A program made the position numbers and the translations under genes. Below are positions 6,876-16,095 of a stretch of 64,000 nt of DNA, piece after piece; positions within the stretch are counted from its first letter, which is position 1; every line of letters starts with the position of its first letter. The stretch spans positions 771,020 to 835,019 of the forward strand of contig NZ_RJAD01000002.1 in NCBI RefSeq assembly GCF_003999995.1, given 5' to 3'. Origin of the DNA: Microbacterium sulfonylureivorans (lineage in GTDB: Bacteria > Actinomycetota > Actinomycetes > Actinomycetales > Microbacteriaceae). The notes below the pieces were generated by a model. That model was given only the letters and a program-made list of their open reading frames with translations, was not told the origin of the DNA and made no database searches.

Positions 6876-9437
6876 GTGAAGGCCATCCGAACGTTCACCG
6901 TCCGTCCCGTCCTCGCCGAAACCCTCGCTCCCCTCGACCGCCTCGCCTCCAACTGGCGCTGGTCGTGGAGCCGGGCGACGCACTCCCTCTTCGCCTCGAT
7001 GGATCCGGCGCTGTGGGACGAGATCGGCGCGAACCCGGCCCGCATGCTCGGCGCGCTCGGGCAGGACCGCCTGGACGAGCTCGCCCGCGACGAGGACTTC
7101 GTCCAGCGGGTGCGCGAGGAGGACGAGCGCCTCACGGCGTACCTCGACGGCGAGCGCTGGTTCCAGCGGCTCGACGGCGCGAAGCCCGCCCACATCGCCT
7201 ACTTCTCCCCCGAGTTCGGCGTCGACGGCTCGCTGCCCCAGTATTCGGGGGGACTCGGCATCCTGGCCGGCGATCACCTCAAGAGCGCGTCCGACCTCGG
7301 CGTCCCACTGACGGGCGTCGGCCTCTTCTATCGTGCCGGCTACTTCCGCCAGTCGATCGGCGACGACGGCTGGCAGCGCGAGAGCTACCCGCTCCTCGAC
7401 CCGTACGGCCTGGGCCTGACGCTGCTGCGCGACCACGATGGCTCCCCCGTCGAGATCGCCCTCGACCTGCCCGGCGACCGGCGCCTCCACGCCCGCGTGT
7501 GGGTCGCCGACATCGGCCGGATCCCGCTGCTGCTGCTCGACTCCGAGACGCCGTCGAACTCCGACGAGATGCGCCGCGTCACCGATCGCCTGTACGGCGG
7601 CGGCGGTGAGCACCGGCTCCTGCAGGAGCTGCTGCTCGGCGTCGGCGGCGTCCGCGCCGTGCGCGCGTGGTCGGCGATCGCCGGCCGCCCCGCCCCCGAC
7701 GTCTACCACACGAACGAGGGCCACGCCGGGTTCCAGGGACTCGAGCGCATGTCGGAGCTCATCACGCACGACGGGCTCGGGTTCGACGCGGCCCTCGCCC
7801 AGGTGCGCGCGTCGACGGTGTTCACGACGCACACGCCCGTTCCCGCCGGCATCGACAGGTTCCCGCGAGACCTCATCGCGGACTTCCTCTCGAGCGGCCT
7901 GTTCGCGAACCTCGACGCGGGCCGCGCCATCTCGCTCGGCCTGGAGACCTGGGAGGGCGGCGATCAGGGCGTCTTCAACATGGCGGTCCTCGGTCTCCAC
8001 CTCGGCCAGCACGCCAACGGCGTCTCGGTGCTCCACGGCGAGGTCAGCCGCGGGATGTTCGGGCAGCTCTGGCCCGGCGTCGACCCCGACGAGGTTCCGA
8101 TCACGTCGATCACCAACGGCGTCCACGCCCCGACGTGGGTGCATCCCGCGCTCAAGGCCGTGAGCGAGCGCGTGTTCGGCGACGCCCGCACCGACACGCA
8201 CGACTGGACGAATCGCGAGGCCGTCACCGACGCCGAGCTGTGGGGGGTGCGCCAGCAGATGAAGGGCGAGCTCGTCGCCGTCGCACGGCGGCGGGTCGCG
8301 GCATCCGTCCAGGCCACCGGCTCGGGAGTCGTGCCTGCCTGGGTCGACGACCTCCTCGACCCCGAGGTGCTCACGATCGGCTTCGCGCGCCGTGTGCCGA
8401 CGTACAAGCGCCTGACCCTCATGCTGCGCGACCCCGAGCGGCTGACGCGGCTGCTCACCCACCCGGAGCGTCCCGTGCAGATCGTCATCGGAGGCAAGTC
8501 GCACCCGGCCGACGACTCGGGGAAGATCCTCATCCAGCAGCTCGTGCGCTTCAGCCGCGATCCGAAGGTGCGCGGGCGCATCGTGTTCCTCCCGGACTAC
8601 GACATCACGCTCGCGAAGGACCTCTACCCGGGCTGCGACGTATGGCTCAACAACCCGCTGCGCCCGCTGGAGGCGTGCGGCACGAGCGGAATGAAGGCCG
8701 CGCTCAACGGCGTGCTGAACCTGTCGATCCTCGACGGGTGGTGGGACGAGTGGTACGACGGCGAGAACGGCTGGGCGATCCCCACGGCCGATACCGCGTC
8801 GAACGACGAGGAGCGCGACGATGCCGAGGCATCCGCTCTCTACGACCTCATCGAGCACCAGCTCGTGCCCCGGTTCTACGAGCGCGAGGGCGGGATCCCG
8901 CTCCGGTGGCTCGCGATGGTGCGCCACACGATGACCGAGCTCGGCAAGAAGGCGACGAGCGACCGCATGGTGCAGGACTACGTCACGCGCCTGTACGTGC
9001 CGGCCGCCGCGCACGAGGTCGCCCTGCGCGCCGACGACTTCGCCGAGGCCAGGGCCCTGGCGGCCTTCGTCACACGGGTGAAGGATGCCTGGTCCCGCGT
9101 GTCGATCGCCGGCGTCGACTCGTCGGGCATCCCGGCGCAGGCCCAGGCCGGAGACGCTCTCGAGGTGAGCGCCGCGGTGCGGCTCGACGGGCTCTCGCCC
9201 GACGACGTCGCGGTCGAGCTGGCGTACGGCCGCACGAACGAGGACGACACGCTCGCGCGCGATCACTCGGTCTACCGCCTCTCCCCCTCGGGCCCCGCGG
9301 TCGACGGGGTGACGACGTTCACCGGCACGCTGCCGCTGACCGTGACGGGCACGTTCGGGTACACCGTGCGGGTCGTGCCGACGCATCCGCAGCTCGTGTC
9401 GCCGGTCGAGCTGGGTCTCGTCACCTACGCGTCCTGA
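6876..9437 (+). CDS. glgP: alpha-glucan (glycogen/maltodextrin) phosphorylase
   Basis: 853 residues from GTG 6876. The N-terminal DUF3417 segment typical of actinobacterial GlgP (LAPLDRLASNWRWSW) is followed by GT35 phosphorylase domains: YFSPEFGVDGSLPQYSGGLGILAGDH, the nucleotide-like region EGHAGFQG, and the pyridoxal-phosphate lysine in EACGTSGMKAALNG near residue 606. It releases glucose-1-phosphate from alpha-1,4-glucans in the cytosol. The last 110 residues form an extra beta-rich tail (DALEVSAAVRLDGLSPDDV) usual in this subfamily. It is a single transcription unit with a leaderless-looking promoter. Confidence 0.93.
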   Translation: MKAIRTFTVRPVLAETLAPLDRLASNWRWSWSRATHSLFASMDPALWDEIGANPARMLGALGQDRLDELARDEDFVQRVREEDERLTAYLDGERWFQRLDGAKPAHIAYFSPEFGVDGSLPQYSGGLGILAGDHLKSASDLGVPLTGVGLFYRAGYFRQSIGDDGWQRESYPLLDPYGLGLTLLRDHDGSPVEIALDLPGDRRLHARVWVADIGRIPLLLLDSETPSNSDEMRRVTDRLYGGGGEHRLLQELLLGVGGVRAVRAWSAIAGRPAPDVYHTNEGHAGFQGLERMSELITHDGLGFDAALAQVRASTVFTTHTPVPAGIDRFPRDLIADFLSSGLFANLDAGRAISLGLETWEGGDQGVFNMAVLGLHLGQHANGVSVLHGEVSRGMFGQLWPGVDPDEVPITSITNGVHAPTWVHPALKAVSERVFGDARTDTHDWTNREAVTDAELWGVRQQMKGELVAVARRRVAASVQATGSGVVPAWVDDLLDPEVLTIGFARRVPTYKRLTLMLRDPERLTRLLTHPERPVQIVIGGKSHPADDSGKILIQQLVRFSRDPKVRGRIVFLPDYDITLAKDLYPGCDVWLNNPLRPLEACGTSGMKAALNGVLNLSILDGWWDEWYDGENGWAIPTADTASNDEERDDAEASALYDLIEHQLVPRFYEREGGIPLRWLAMVRHTMTELGKKATSDRMVQDYVTRLYVPAAAHEVALRADDFAEARALAAFVTRVKDAWSRVSIAGVDSSGIPAQAQAGDALEVSAAVRLDGLSPDDVAVELAYGRTNEDDTLARDHSVYRLSPSGPAVDGVTTFTGTLPLTVTGTFGYTVRVVPTHPQLVSPVELGLVTYAS

Positions 9438-9552
9438 CCGCGGCTCGCCCCGGCGCCTCGCTACTTCGCGTCGCCCGCTCTTGCGGCTCTCCGCTCTCGT
9501 CAGGCGTGCGAACCAGCAGCTCGCAGGGCGTCGGAGGCCGACAGCCCGAACA

Positions 9553-9612
9553 TTAAAACGTTCCAACAAACCGGGCCTCCCCGTTGACCGCCGTGTGAGC
9601 GCGAACTAGCGT
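9553..9612 (+). promoter_or_regulatory. promoter and possible LacI-type operator before rhamnogalacturonan lyase
   Basis: TTGACC (9584-9589), exactly 17 bp, TAGCGT (9607-9612). Upstream, TTAAAACGTTCCAA (9553-9566) is an imperfect palindrome centred on AACGTT, in an otherwise GC-rich stretch. LacI-family sugar regulators bind such sites, so substrate-dependent control is plausible but unproven. Confidence 0.5.
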
Positions 9613-9666
9613 CGACGGCGGAAAGCGTATTCCGCGCTTCCAGTCAACCGGGAGAGCGATTCGACG

Positions 9667-12189
9667 ATGAATCTTCGGAGCACATCCGCACGCACACTGG
9701 CAGCCGGCGGCCTCGCCGGCGCCCTGATCCTCGGCATGGTGCAGCCCGCCACGGCGCACGGCACCGGCGGCGACGAGCGTCCACAGCTCGAAGCGCTGGA
9801 CCGCGGGCTCGTCGCGGTGTCGACGGCCGATGGGGTCTTCCTCAGCTGGCGCCTGCTCGCGCCCGAGGCCGGACCCGCCACCGACACAGGCCTGAGCGGC
9901 CCCGCGTTCGCGGTCTTCCGCGACGGCGAGCGCATCGCGACGGTCGAGGACAGCACGAACTTCGCCGATCCCGACGGGACCGCGGCATCCGTCTACTCCG
10001 TCGCGCCGGCGTGGCACGACGTCGTCGGCGATGCGTCTGCCGAGGTGTCGGCGTGGACGAGCGGATACTACGACCTGCCGCTGCAGAGGCCCGCCGACGG
10101 CGTCACGCCGGTCGGCGAGGCGTTCACCTACTCGGCGAACGACGCCGCGGTGGCCGACGTCGACGGCGACGGCGCGTACGAATTCGTCGTGAAGTGGGAC
10201 CCCTCGAACTCGAAGGACGTGTCGCAGAAGGGCTACACCGGCACCGTCTACCTCGACACGTACGAGCTCGACGGCACGCTCCTCAACCGCATCGACCTCG
10301 GGAAGAACATCCGGGCCGGCGCGCACTACACGCAGTTCATGGTCTACGACTTCGACGGCGACGGCCGGTCCGAGACGATGCTGAAGACCGCGCCCGGCAC
10401 GAAGTCGATCACCTACGGACCCGACGGCTCCCCCACGGCCGAGCGCTTCGTCACCATGCCGCAGGCCGACCTCGACGCCGGCTACGCCCACACCGACGAC
10501 TACCGCCTCAGCGCGGCCGGGTATCGCGCCCACCTCGTCGAGATGTTCCAGGGGTGGTCGGAGCATCCCGAGGTCGTGGCGGGCACCTGGCCCGCCACGC
10601 TCGAGGAGGCGTGGGGCATCCCGGTGACGCACGAGTACCCCCTGTCGGAGGCCGCCGCGACCGAGCTGACGGACTACTTCATCTCGACGTACGCCCCGGC
10701 GCGCAGCGCCCGCAACGACCTCACGACGTTCGAGGGGTTCATCGTCGACGGTCCCGAGTACCTCACGGTGTTCGACTCGGCCACCGGCGAGGAGCTCGAG
10801 ACCGTCGCCTACGAGCCCGGTCGCGGCGACGACGGCCTGCTGTGGGGCGACTACGCCATGGCGCGCATCGAGCCGGGGAACCGCGTCGACCGCTTCCTCG
10901 CGGGCGTCGCGTACCTCGACGGCACGCACCCGTCGGCGATCTTCGCCCGCGGCTACTACACGCGCTCGACCGTGGCGGCGTACGACTGGGACGGCGAGCA
11001 CCTCGCCCAGCGCTGGTTCGTCGACAGCGGCCACGTGCCCATGGCCAATCCCTTCAACGACGGCCCGCACGGCCGCGACGGCTCCGACCCCGAGTACGGC
11101 ACCCTCACGACGCAGGGATTCCACTCGCTCAGTGCGGCCGACGTCGACGGCGACGGCAGGCACGAGATCGTCTACGGCTCGGCGACGCTCGACGATGACG
11201 GCGGTCTGCTGTACAGCTCGTTCGACACGCTTCCCGAGGGCAGCGCGGCGCCAGGCGAAGAGGTGCGCCTCGGCCACGGCGACGCGATGCACGTGACCGA
11301 CATCGACCCGAGCCGCCCCGGGCTCGAGATCTGGACCGCGCACGAGGGTGCGACGTACGCCCCCTACGGGTCGGCGATGAGGGATGCCGCGACCGGCGAC
11401 GTGCTGTTCGGCTCGTACTCCGGCCGTGACACGGGTCGCAGCATGATCGGCGACGTCCGCAGCGACGTCGCGGGCATCGAGGTGTGGGCCAGCATGCCCA
11501 ACGGCACGGAGGGCTCGGGCGTGCTCAGCGCGACCGGCGCGTCGGTCGCCCCGACGAGCCCGGGGACGAACCAGTCGATCCGCTGGAGCGCCGACCTCAC
11601 CACGCAGATCGTCAACGGTGCGCTCGAGGTCACCCCGACGATCGACGACTGGACTCGAGGCACCCTGGTCACGGCGACCGGCACCCGCACGAACAACGGC
11701 ACCAAGGGCAACCCGTCGCTGGTGGCCGATGTGCTGGGCGACTGGCGCGAGGAGCTGCTCGTGCGGACGGCGGACTCGTCGGCGCTGCGCATCTTCACCA
11801 GCACCGAAGTGACGGGGCACAAGCTCACGACGCTCATGCACGACGTGCAGTACCGAGCCGAGGCCGCGCGCCAGAACACGACGTACAACCAGCCGTCGTA
11901 CACGGGGTACTACCTCGCGAGCGACATGGACTTCGCGAATGTGCCGCTGCAGACGACTGCGGCGGAGCCGAAGAAGCCCGCCTTCGTCGACCTGCCGGGC
12001 GTGAAGTTCGACATCGTGATCGTGCCGAACGACAGGCGGTTCGACTACTACCTCGACGGCGAGAAGGCGAAGGCGGGCATCCAGCGCGTCGGCCGCGGGG
12101 CCGAGGTGACGGTCACCGCCGTGCCGAAGCCGTACGTCGCGATCGAGTCGGGCGCGAAGAGCACCTGGACGAAGGACTACCGGGGCTGA
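9667..12189 (+). CDS. secreted rhamnogalacturonan lyase, polysaccharide lyase family 11
   Basis: 840 residues. Signal peptide (LAAGGLAGALILGMVQPATAHG), a short beta domain (GLVAVSTADGVFLSWRLL), then the PL11 beta-propeller with repeated calcium-type DxDGDG blades: VADVDGDGAYEFVVKWDPSNS, YDFDGDGRSETMLKTAPG, ADVDGDGRHEIVYGS. Typical family words WGDYAMARIEPGNRVDRFL and RGYYTRSTVAAYDW are present. The enzyme cleaves the rhamnogalacturonan I backbone of plant pectin by beta-elimination outside the cell. An extra C-terminal stretch of about 60 residues (KFDIVIVPNDRRFDYYLDGEKAKAG) is beta-rich. GGGAGAG precedes ATG 9667. It suggests a plant-associated or litter-degrading host. Confidence 0.9.
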   Translation: MNLRSTSARTLAAGGLAGALILGMVQPATAHGTGGDERPQLEALDRGLVAVSTADGVFLSWRLLAPEAGPATDTGLSGPAFAVFRDGERIATVEDSTNFADPDGTAASVYSVAPAWHDVVGDASAEVSAWTSGYYDLPLQRPADGVTPVGEAFTYSANDAAVADVDGDGAYEFVVKWDPSNSKDVSQKGYTGTVYLDTYELDGTLLNRIDLGKNIRAGAHYTQFMVYDFDGDGRSETMLKTAPGTKSITYGPDGSPTAERFVTMPQADLDAGYAHTDDYRLSAAGYRAHLVEMFQGWSEHPEVVAGTWPATLEEAWGIPVTHEYPLSEAAATELTDYFISTYAPARSARNDLTTFEGFIVDGPEYLTVFDSATGEELETVAYEPGRGDDGLLWGDYAMARIEPGNRVDRFLAGVAYLDGTHPSAIFARGYYTRSTVAAYDWDGEHLAQRWFVDSGHVPMANPFNDGPHGRDGSDPEYGTLTTQGFHSLSAADVDGDGRHEIVYGSATLDDDGGLLYSSFDTLPEGSAAPGEEVRLGHGDAMHVTDIDPSRPGLEIWTAHEGATYAPYGSAMRDAATGDVLFGSYSGRDTGRSMIGDVRSDVAGIEVWASMPNGTEGSGVLSATGASVAPTSPGTNQSIRWSADLTTQIVNGALEVTPTIDDWTRGTLVTATGTRTNNGTKGNPSLVADVLGDWREELLVRTADSSALRIFTSTEVTGHKLTTLMHDVQYRAEAARQNTTYNQPSYTGYYLASDMDFANVPLQTTAAEPKKPAFVDLPGVKFDIVIVPNDRRFDYYLDGEKAKAGIQRVGRGAEVTVTAVPKPYVAIESGAKSTWTKDYRG

Positions 12190-12203
12190 TCCCCTCGCAG
12201 AGC

Positions 12204-12246
12204 GGTGAGCGGATGCCGCGGCGCGAGGTCGCGGCATCCGCTCGCC
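12204..12246 (+). terminator. hairpin terminator built from GGATGCC/GGCATCC heptamers
   Basis: A 17-bp stem (12204-12220 with 12230-12246, one G-T pair) with a 9-nt loop follows the lyase stop. Each arm carries one copy of the window-wide heptamer. Confidence 0.8.
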
Positions 12247-12247
12247 G

Positions 12248-12253
12248 TAGGCT
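12248..12253 (+). promoter_or_regulatory. leaderless -10 (TAGGCT, 6 nt before GTG) of amidotransferase gene
   Basis: TAGGCT, 6 nt, GTG 12260, starting one base after the terminator stem. Confidence 0.6.
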
Positions 12254-12259
12254 TGGGGG

Positions 12260-12991
12260 GTGAAGCCGTTCGTCCTCCTCGCCACGCGGGCCGAAGACGT
12301 GCCCGCCGACGAAGAGTACGCGCTGTTCCTGCGGTACACCGGGCTCGGCGAACGGGATCTTGTCCGCGTCCGGCTCGAGGCGGGGCCGATGCCCCGGTTC
12401 GATCTCGACGAGCTGTCGGGCATCTTCGTGGGTGGCGGTCCGTTCAACGCGTCCGACCCGGCCGAGAGGAAGTCGGCCGTGCAGCACCGGGTCGAGGCGG
12501 AGTTCCAGACCCTCCTCGACGACGTCGTCGCCCGCGACTTCCCGTTCCTCGGAGCCTGCTACGGCATCGGCACGCTGGGCGTGCACCAGGGCGCGGTCAT
12601 CGACCGCACCTACACCGAGCCGATCAGCGTGGTGCCGGTCACGCTGACCGAGGCCGGGGCATCCGATCCCCTCCTCGACGGGCTGCCGGGCGAGTTCGGT
12701 GCGTTCGTCGGGCACAAGGAGGCCATCAGCGCCCTCCCCGCCTCGGCGACGCTCCTGGCGTCGTCGCCCGACTGTCCGGTGCAGATGTTCCGGGTCGGCG
12801 AGAACGTGTACGCGACGCAGTTCCATCCCGAGCTCGACGTCGGCGGCATCACCACGCGCATCCACGCCTACGCCGGCTACGGCTACTTCGCCGCAGACGA
12901 GCTCGAGCTCACTCTGGCGGCCGTGCGTCGCGCGTCGGTGTCTCACCCCAGCCGGATGCTGCGCACCTTCGTCGAGCGCTACTCGCGGTAG
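12260..12991 (+). CDS. class I glutamine amidotransferase (GMP-synthase-like)
   Basis: 243 residues. A GATase-1 fold with oxyanion-strand region GIFVGGGPFNASDP, nucleophile elbow FLGACYGIGTLG (Cys near 99) and catalytic His-Glu in ATQFHPELDVGG near 189. It would hydrolyse glutamine to ammonia for a partner reaction; being freestanding, its acceptor is unknown. Family members are often labelled GMP synthase subunit or glutamine amidotransferase. No synthetase partner is adjacent. Single-gene unit, converging on nnrE. Confidence 0.88.
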   Translation: MKPFVLLATRAEDVPADEEYALFLRYTGLGERDLVRVRLEAGPMPRFDLDELSGIFVGGGPFNASDPAERKSAVQHRVEAEFQTLLDDVVARDFPFLGACYGIGTLGVHQGAVIDRTYTEPISVVPVTLTEAGASDPLLDGLPGEFGAFVGHKEAISALPASATLLASSPDCPVQMFRVGENVYATQFHPELDVGGITTRIHAYAGYGYFAADELELTLAAVRRASVSHPSRMLRTFVERYSR

Positions 12992-13011
12992 GGGCTCCCC
13001 CGCCGCCCGGT

Positions 13012-13764
13012 TCAGTCGCCCGCTCTGGGCGGAGGCGGCTGCTCCCCCGGCTGCCGCGGCCGCGGAATCGCCTGCGCGACGATGACGCGGGCGACGGATG
13101 CCTCGCCCGCCGCCTCTTCGCCGGCGAGGCCCGGGCCGAGGCCGAGGTCGACGAGCACGACGTCGCCGGCGAGTTCTGGCCCGCGCCCGGTGACCAGCCC
13201 CGCCTTGACGGCGCCGAACGTCACGGTGACGGCGGCAGGGAGCACGACGTCGTCGGCAGCGCCCGTGTCGGGGTGGAGGCCGCTCGGCAGGTCGACGGCG
13301 ATGGTGCGGGGCATCCCGTCACGCAGCAGCGGGAGCAGCCACGACACCACCTCGCGTGCGGGGCCGCGCAGCGACGACTCGGGCGAAGTGCCGATGCCGA
13401 GGATCCCGTCGAGGACGACCGTGTAGTCAGATGCTTCGGCCACCGCCGTCGCCAGATCGACGACGCGGGCTCCGGCCCGACGCGCGGCGCCGAGCGCGAG
13501 CTCGTGCACGCGGGTGCCGACGGCGAGGACGTCGACCGTGGCGACGGCGGTGAGCTCGGCTGCGGCGTAGAGCGCGTCTCCGCCGTTGTCGCCGCTGCCG
13601 GCGAGGACGAGGATGCGAGGCGACGAGGCATCCTGGACCCGTTCGCGCACGACGGCGGCGAGGGCGGATGCCGCACGTCGCATGAGCGGCTCGCCGGCGT
13701 CGAGGAGCGGATGCTCGGCGGCGCGCACCTGCTCCGCCGTGTAGGTCTGAACGAGCGGCGCCAT
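13012..13764 (-). CDS. nnrE: NAD(P)H-hydrate epimerase (YjeF N-terminal domain)
   Basis: 250 residues, one YjeF_N domain: YTAEQVRAAEHPLLDAGEPLMRRAA, the Rossmann motif VLAGSGDNGGDALYAA, DGILGIGTSPESSLRG, VDLPSGLHPDTG and VTFGAVKAGLV. It epimerises damaged NADHX/NADPHX so a dehydratase can repair it. Only the epimerase is present, with no fused dehydratase; instead a Pro-rich tail (PRPRQPGEQPPPP) ends the protein. It lies 3 bp downstream of the YihY gene and is probably cotranscribed. Confidence 0.88.
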   Translation of the reverse strand: MAPLVQTYTAEQVRAAEHPLLDAGEPLMRRAASALAAVVRERVQDASSPRILVLAGSGDNGGDALYAAAELTAVATVDVLAVGTRVHELALGAARRAGARVVDLATAVAEASDYTVVLDGILGIGTSPESSLRGPAREVVSWLLPLLRDGMPRTIAVDLPSGLHPDTGAADDVVLPAAVTVTFGAVKAGLVTGRGPELAGDVVLVDLGLGPGLAGEEAAGEASVARVIVAQAIPRPRQPGEQPPPPRAGD

Positions 13765-13767
13765 GGG

Positions 13768-14784
13768 TCAGGCCTCCTCGGGCTTCCCGCCACGCCGCGC
13801 CTTCTCGGCGGCCTCGTTCGCGAGTTGGAGCTCCTCCGACGCGACGCGCACGGCGTCTTCTGCACGCTTCACGCGTCGGGCCTCGAAGGTCGGGGCGCCG
13901 AACCGCTCGCGCACGCGGTCCTTGTCTTCGGCCACACCGACGATGATCCAGGTCGACGCGATCAGGATCACCTGCGCCGAGAGGTTGAACCACAGCAGCA
14001 GCGCGATGAGCGCCGCGAACGAGGCGAGCAGGGGGTTGGCGCCGGCACCGCGGACGAACAGCCCCGACAGCTGCTGCAGCACGGTGAGTCCGATCCCGCC
14101 GATGAGCGAGCCGACGATGAGGGTGCGGGGTCGGGCCTTCACCCCGCTGAGCACCACGAATCCGAGGGCGATCACCAGCGCGTCGAGCACGAACACGGCG
14201 ATCAGGGCGAGGCTGCGGGTGGCGAGGTCGGCGACGAACCCCTCGACCCCGAGCCAGTCCCCGACCCAGTCGATGAAGGTCGTCCCATAGAAGGTGACCG
14301 CGGCCGAGAGGATGAACCCGCCGCCGATGAGCGCCGCGAGCAGCAGGTTGCGCAGGATCACCCAGATCCAGAAGACGTCGTCGTGGATCTCGTCGGCGAG
14401 GGTCCGCAGGCCGGCGCGGAGCGAGCCGATGGCGCCGATCGCCGCTCCGACGAGGGCGACGAGCGAGACGATGCCGGTCAGCGTGAGGCCGGGAGGCGCC
14501 GTGATCTGGTCGACCTCGATCACGGCGTCGTCGCCGGTGCCGATCAGCCCCGGGATGGCGGCATCCACGGTATCGACCAGCGCCTGCCACGCCGCAGGGT
14601 TGTCCGCCAGCCACAGGGAGGCGAAAGAGAAGCCGAGAAGGACCGCCGCGAACACCGAGAAGAGGGCTCGGTAGGTGATGCTGTCGGCGAGCATGAATCC
14701 GCGCCGCTCCAGATAGTGGAACCACACGCGGACCGGCTTCAGGGACAGCGCCCACCCCGTTGCCTTCGCGATAAGGTCAGCCAT
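13768..14784 (-). CDS. YihY/virulence factor BrkB family membrane protein
   Basis: 338 residues. After a short amphipathic N-terminus (VRVWFHYLERRGFMLADSITYRALFSVFAAVLLGF, the family hallmark), about six membrane helices follow, including LTGIVSLVALVGAAIGAIGSL and LIGGIGLTVLQQLSGLFV. The C-terminal tail is charged and coiled (RRVKRAEDAVRVASEELQLANEAAEKARR). Function of the family is unsettled (inner-membrane protein, proposed transporter or lipid role). ATG 14784 lies 6 nt after TAGCCT. First gene of an operon with nnrE. Confidence 0.88.
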   Translation of the reverse strand: MADLIAKATGWALSLKPVRVWFHYLERRGFMLADSITYRALFSVFAAVLLGFSFASLWLADNPAAWQALVDTVDAAIPGLIGTGDDAVIEVDQITAPPGLTLTGIVSLVALVGAAIGAIGSLRAGLRTLADEIHDDVFWIWVILRNLLLAALIGGGFILSAAVTFYGTTFIDWVGDWLGVEGFVADLATRSLALIAVFVLDALVIALGFVVLSGVKARPRTLIVGSLIGGIGLTVLQQLSGLFVRGAGANPLLASFAALIALLLWFNLSAQVILIASTWIIVGVAEDKDRVRERFGAPTFEARRVKRAEDAVRVASEELQLANEAAEKARRGGKPEEA

Positions 14785-14790
14785 CCCGCC

Positions 14791-14796
14791 AGGCTA
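14791..14796 (-). promoter_or_regulatory. leaderless -10 (TAGCCT, 6 nt before ATG) of YihY gene
   Basis: The minus strand reads TAGCCT, 6 nt, ATG 14784. Confidence 0.55.
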
Positions 14797-14807
14797 TCCA
14801 GTCGCCG

Positions 14808-14838
14808 CCTCTCGTCGCCGGGCGTTGACATCGAGAGG
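14808..14838 (-). terminator. possible terminator of T4P cluster 1
   Basis: A 7-bp inverted repeat (CCTCTCG / CGAGAGG) with a 17-nt loop lies just beyond the pilC1 stop; a second small repeat ACAGT-GG-ACTGT lies nearer the stop. Weak stems, called from position. Confidence 0.35.
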
Positions 14839-14856
14839 GGAACAGTCCACTGTGCG

Positions 14857-16095
14857 TCAGCCGGCCTGTCCGAGCTCGCCGTAGATCGAGAAGATCGGCA
14901 TGTAGAGCGAGATGACCATGCCGCCGATGATGATGCCGATTCCGACGATGAGGATCGGCTCGATCGATGCGGTGAGCTGCGACGTCGCCGCCTCGACCTC
15001 GTTCTCGTAGAACTCGGCGATGCTCTTGAGCATGTCTGCCAGAGTTCCCGACTCCTCGCCGACGGCGATCATCTGCGCGACCATCGGCGGGAAGACCTCT
15101 GCCTTGGAGAGCGGACCGGAGAACGACTTCCCCTGCGTGACCGACTCCTGGATCTCGCGAACCGCCTGCTCGATCTTCCAGTTGTTGGAGGCGGCACCCA
15201 CGATCGACAGCGCCTGCACGAGAGGCACTCCCGCGTCCAGCATCATCGAGAGGCTGCGGGCGAACCGCGCCACGGCGATCTTCGTGGTCAGCGGCCCGAC
15301 CACCGGAAGCTTGAGCCGCCACGGATCCACCACGCGGCGCACCTTCTCCTCCCGGCGATTGCGCACCCACCAGAGCCACCCGGCCGCGCCCACCGCGATC
15401 GCGATGGGGAGGATCCACAGCATGTTGTTCGACAGTGTCACGAGGATCTGGGTCGGGAGGGGCAGCGCCGACCCGAGGTTGGTGAACATGCCCTCGAAGA
15501 TCGGCACGACGAACGTCACCATCGCCACCACGCCGAGTATGGCGATCACGAAGACGATGATCGGATAGGTCGTCGCCGACTTGATCTTGCCCTGCAGCTC
15601 GGCCTCGCCCTGATAGGTCTCGGCGATGGTCGACAGGGATTCGCCGAGGAAGCCGCCGGACTCGCCGACGCGGATCATGCTGACCATGAGCGGCGGGAAG
15701 ACGTCGGGGTGCGCGGCGAGTGCGAGCGAGAACGACGATCCGGACTCCACGGCGGCGCGCACGCTGAGGAGCGCGCTCTGCAGCCGCTTGTCCTCCGCCT
15801 GCTCGACCAGGATCGACAGCGTGCGCATGAGCGGGAGCCCCGCGTTGATGAGGCCCGCCATCTGCTTCGAGAAGACCGCCAGCGTGCCGACCTTGACGCG
15901 CCTCTCGAAGCCGGGAATCGAGACGTCCCGATTGAGGCCCGTCTTCGAGGTGAGCTTCACCTCGAGCGGTGTGAGTCCCTGTGCGCGCAGCTTCGCCGTC
16001 ACACCCGTCGCGCCCGAGGCCTCGAGTGTTCCCTTGACGATGCCGCCGCCGGTCGCGTCGATCGCGCGGTACGTGTACTCCTCGACGAGCGCCAT
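14857..16095 (-). CDS. pilC: type IV pilus inner-membrane platform protein PilC, copy 1
   Basis: 412 residues. Two tandem T2SSF domains: first FSKQMAGLINAGLPLMRTLSIL, second FARSLSMMLDAGVPLVQALSIV, each followed by the GESGG / GEESG motif (SMIRVGESGGFLGESL, QMIAVGEESGTLADML). Three strong membrane helices, the last near the C-terminus (IEPILIVGIGIIIGGMVISLYMPIF). An N-terminal extension (EEYTYRAIDATGGGIVKGTLEA) is usual. It anchors the assembly and retraction ATPases. ATG 16095 shares one base with the pilT1 stop. Last gene of cluster 1; pilC2 at 25551-26786 is its paralogue. Confidence 0.94.
   Translation of the reverse strand: MALVEEYTYRAIDATGGGIVKGTLEASGATGVTAKLRAQGLTPLEVKLTSKTGLNRDVSIPGFERRVKVGTLAVFSKQMAGLINAGLPLMRTLSILVEQAEDKRLQSALLSVRAAVESGSSFSLALAAHPDVFPPLMVSMIRVGESGGFLGESLSTIAETYQGEAELQGKIKSATTYPIIVFVIAILGVVAMVTFVVPIFEGMFTNLGSALPLPTQILVTLSNNMLWILPIAIAVGAAGWLWWVRNRREEKVRRVVDPWRLKLPVVGPLTTKIAVARFARSLSMMLDAGVPLVQALSIVGAASNNWKIEQAVREIQESVTQGKSFSGPLSKAEVFPPMVAQMIAVGEESGTLADMLKSIAEFYENEVEAATSQLTASIEPILIVGIGIIIGGMVISLYMPIFSIYGELGQAG

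Noticed and set aside
6849..9569. 906-codon minus-strand frame opposite glgP
   Set aside because: Composition is typical of an antisense shadow, and glgP has clear phosphorylase motifs on the plus strand.
12260..12991. guaA (GMP synthase)
   Set aside because: Only the amidotransferase domain is present, with no ATP-pyrophosphatase part or synthetase partner.
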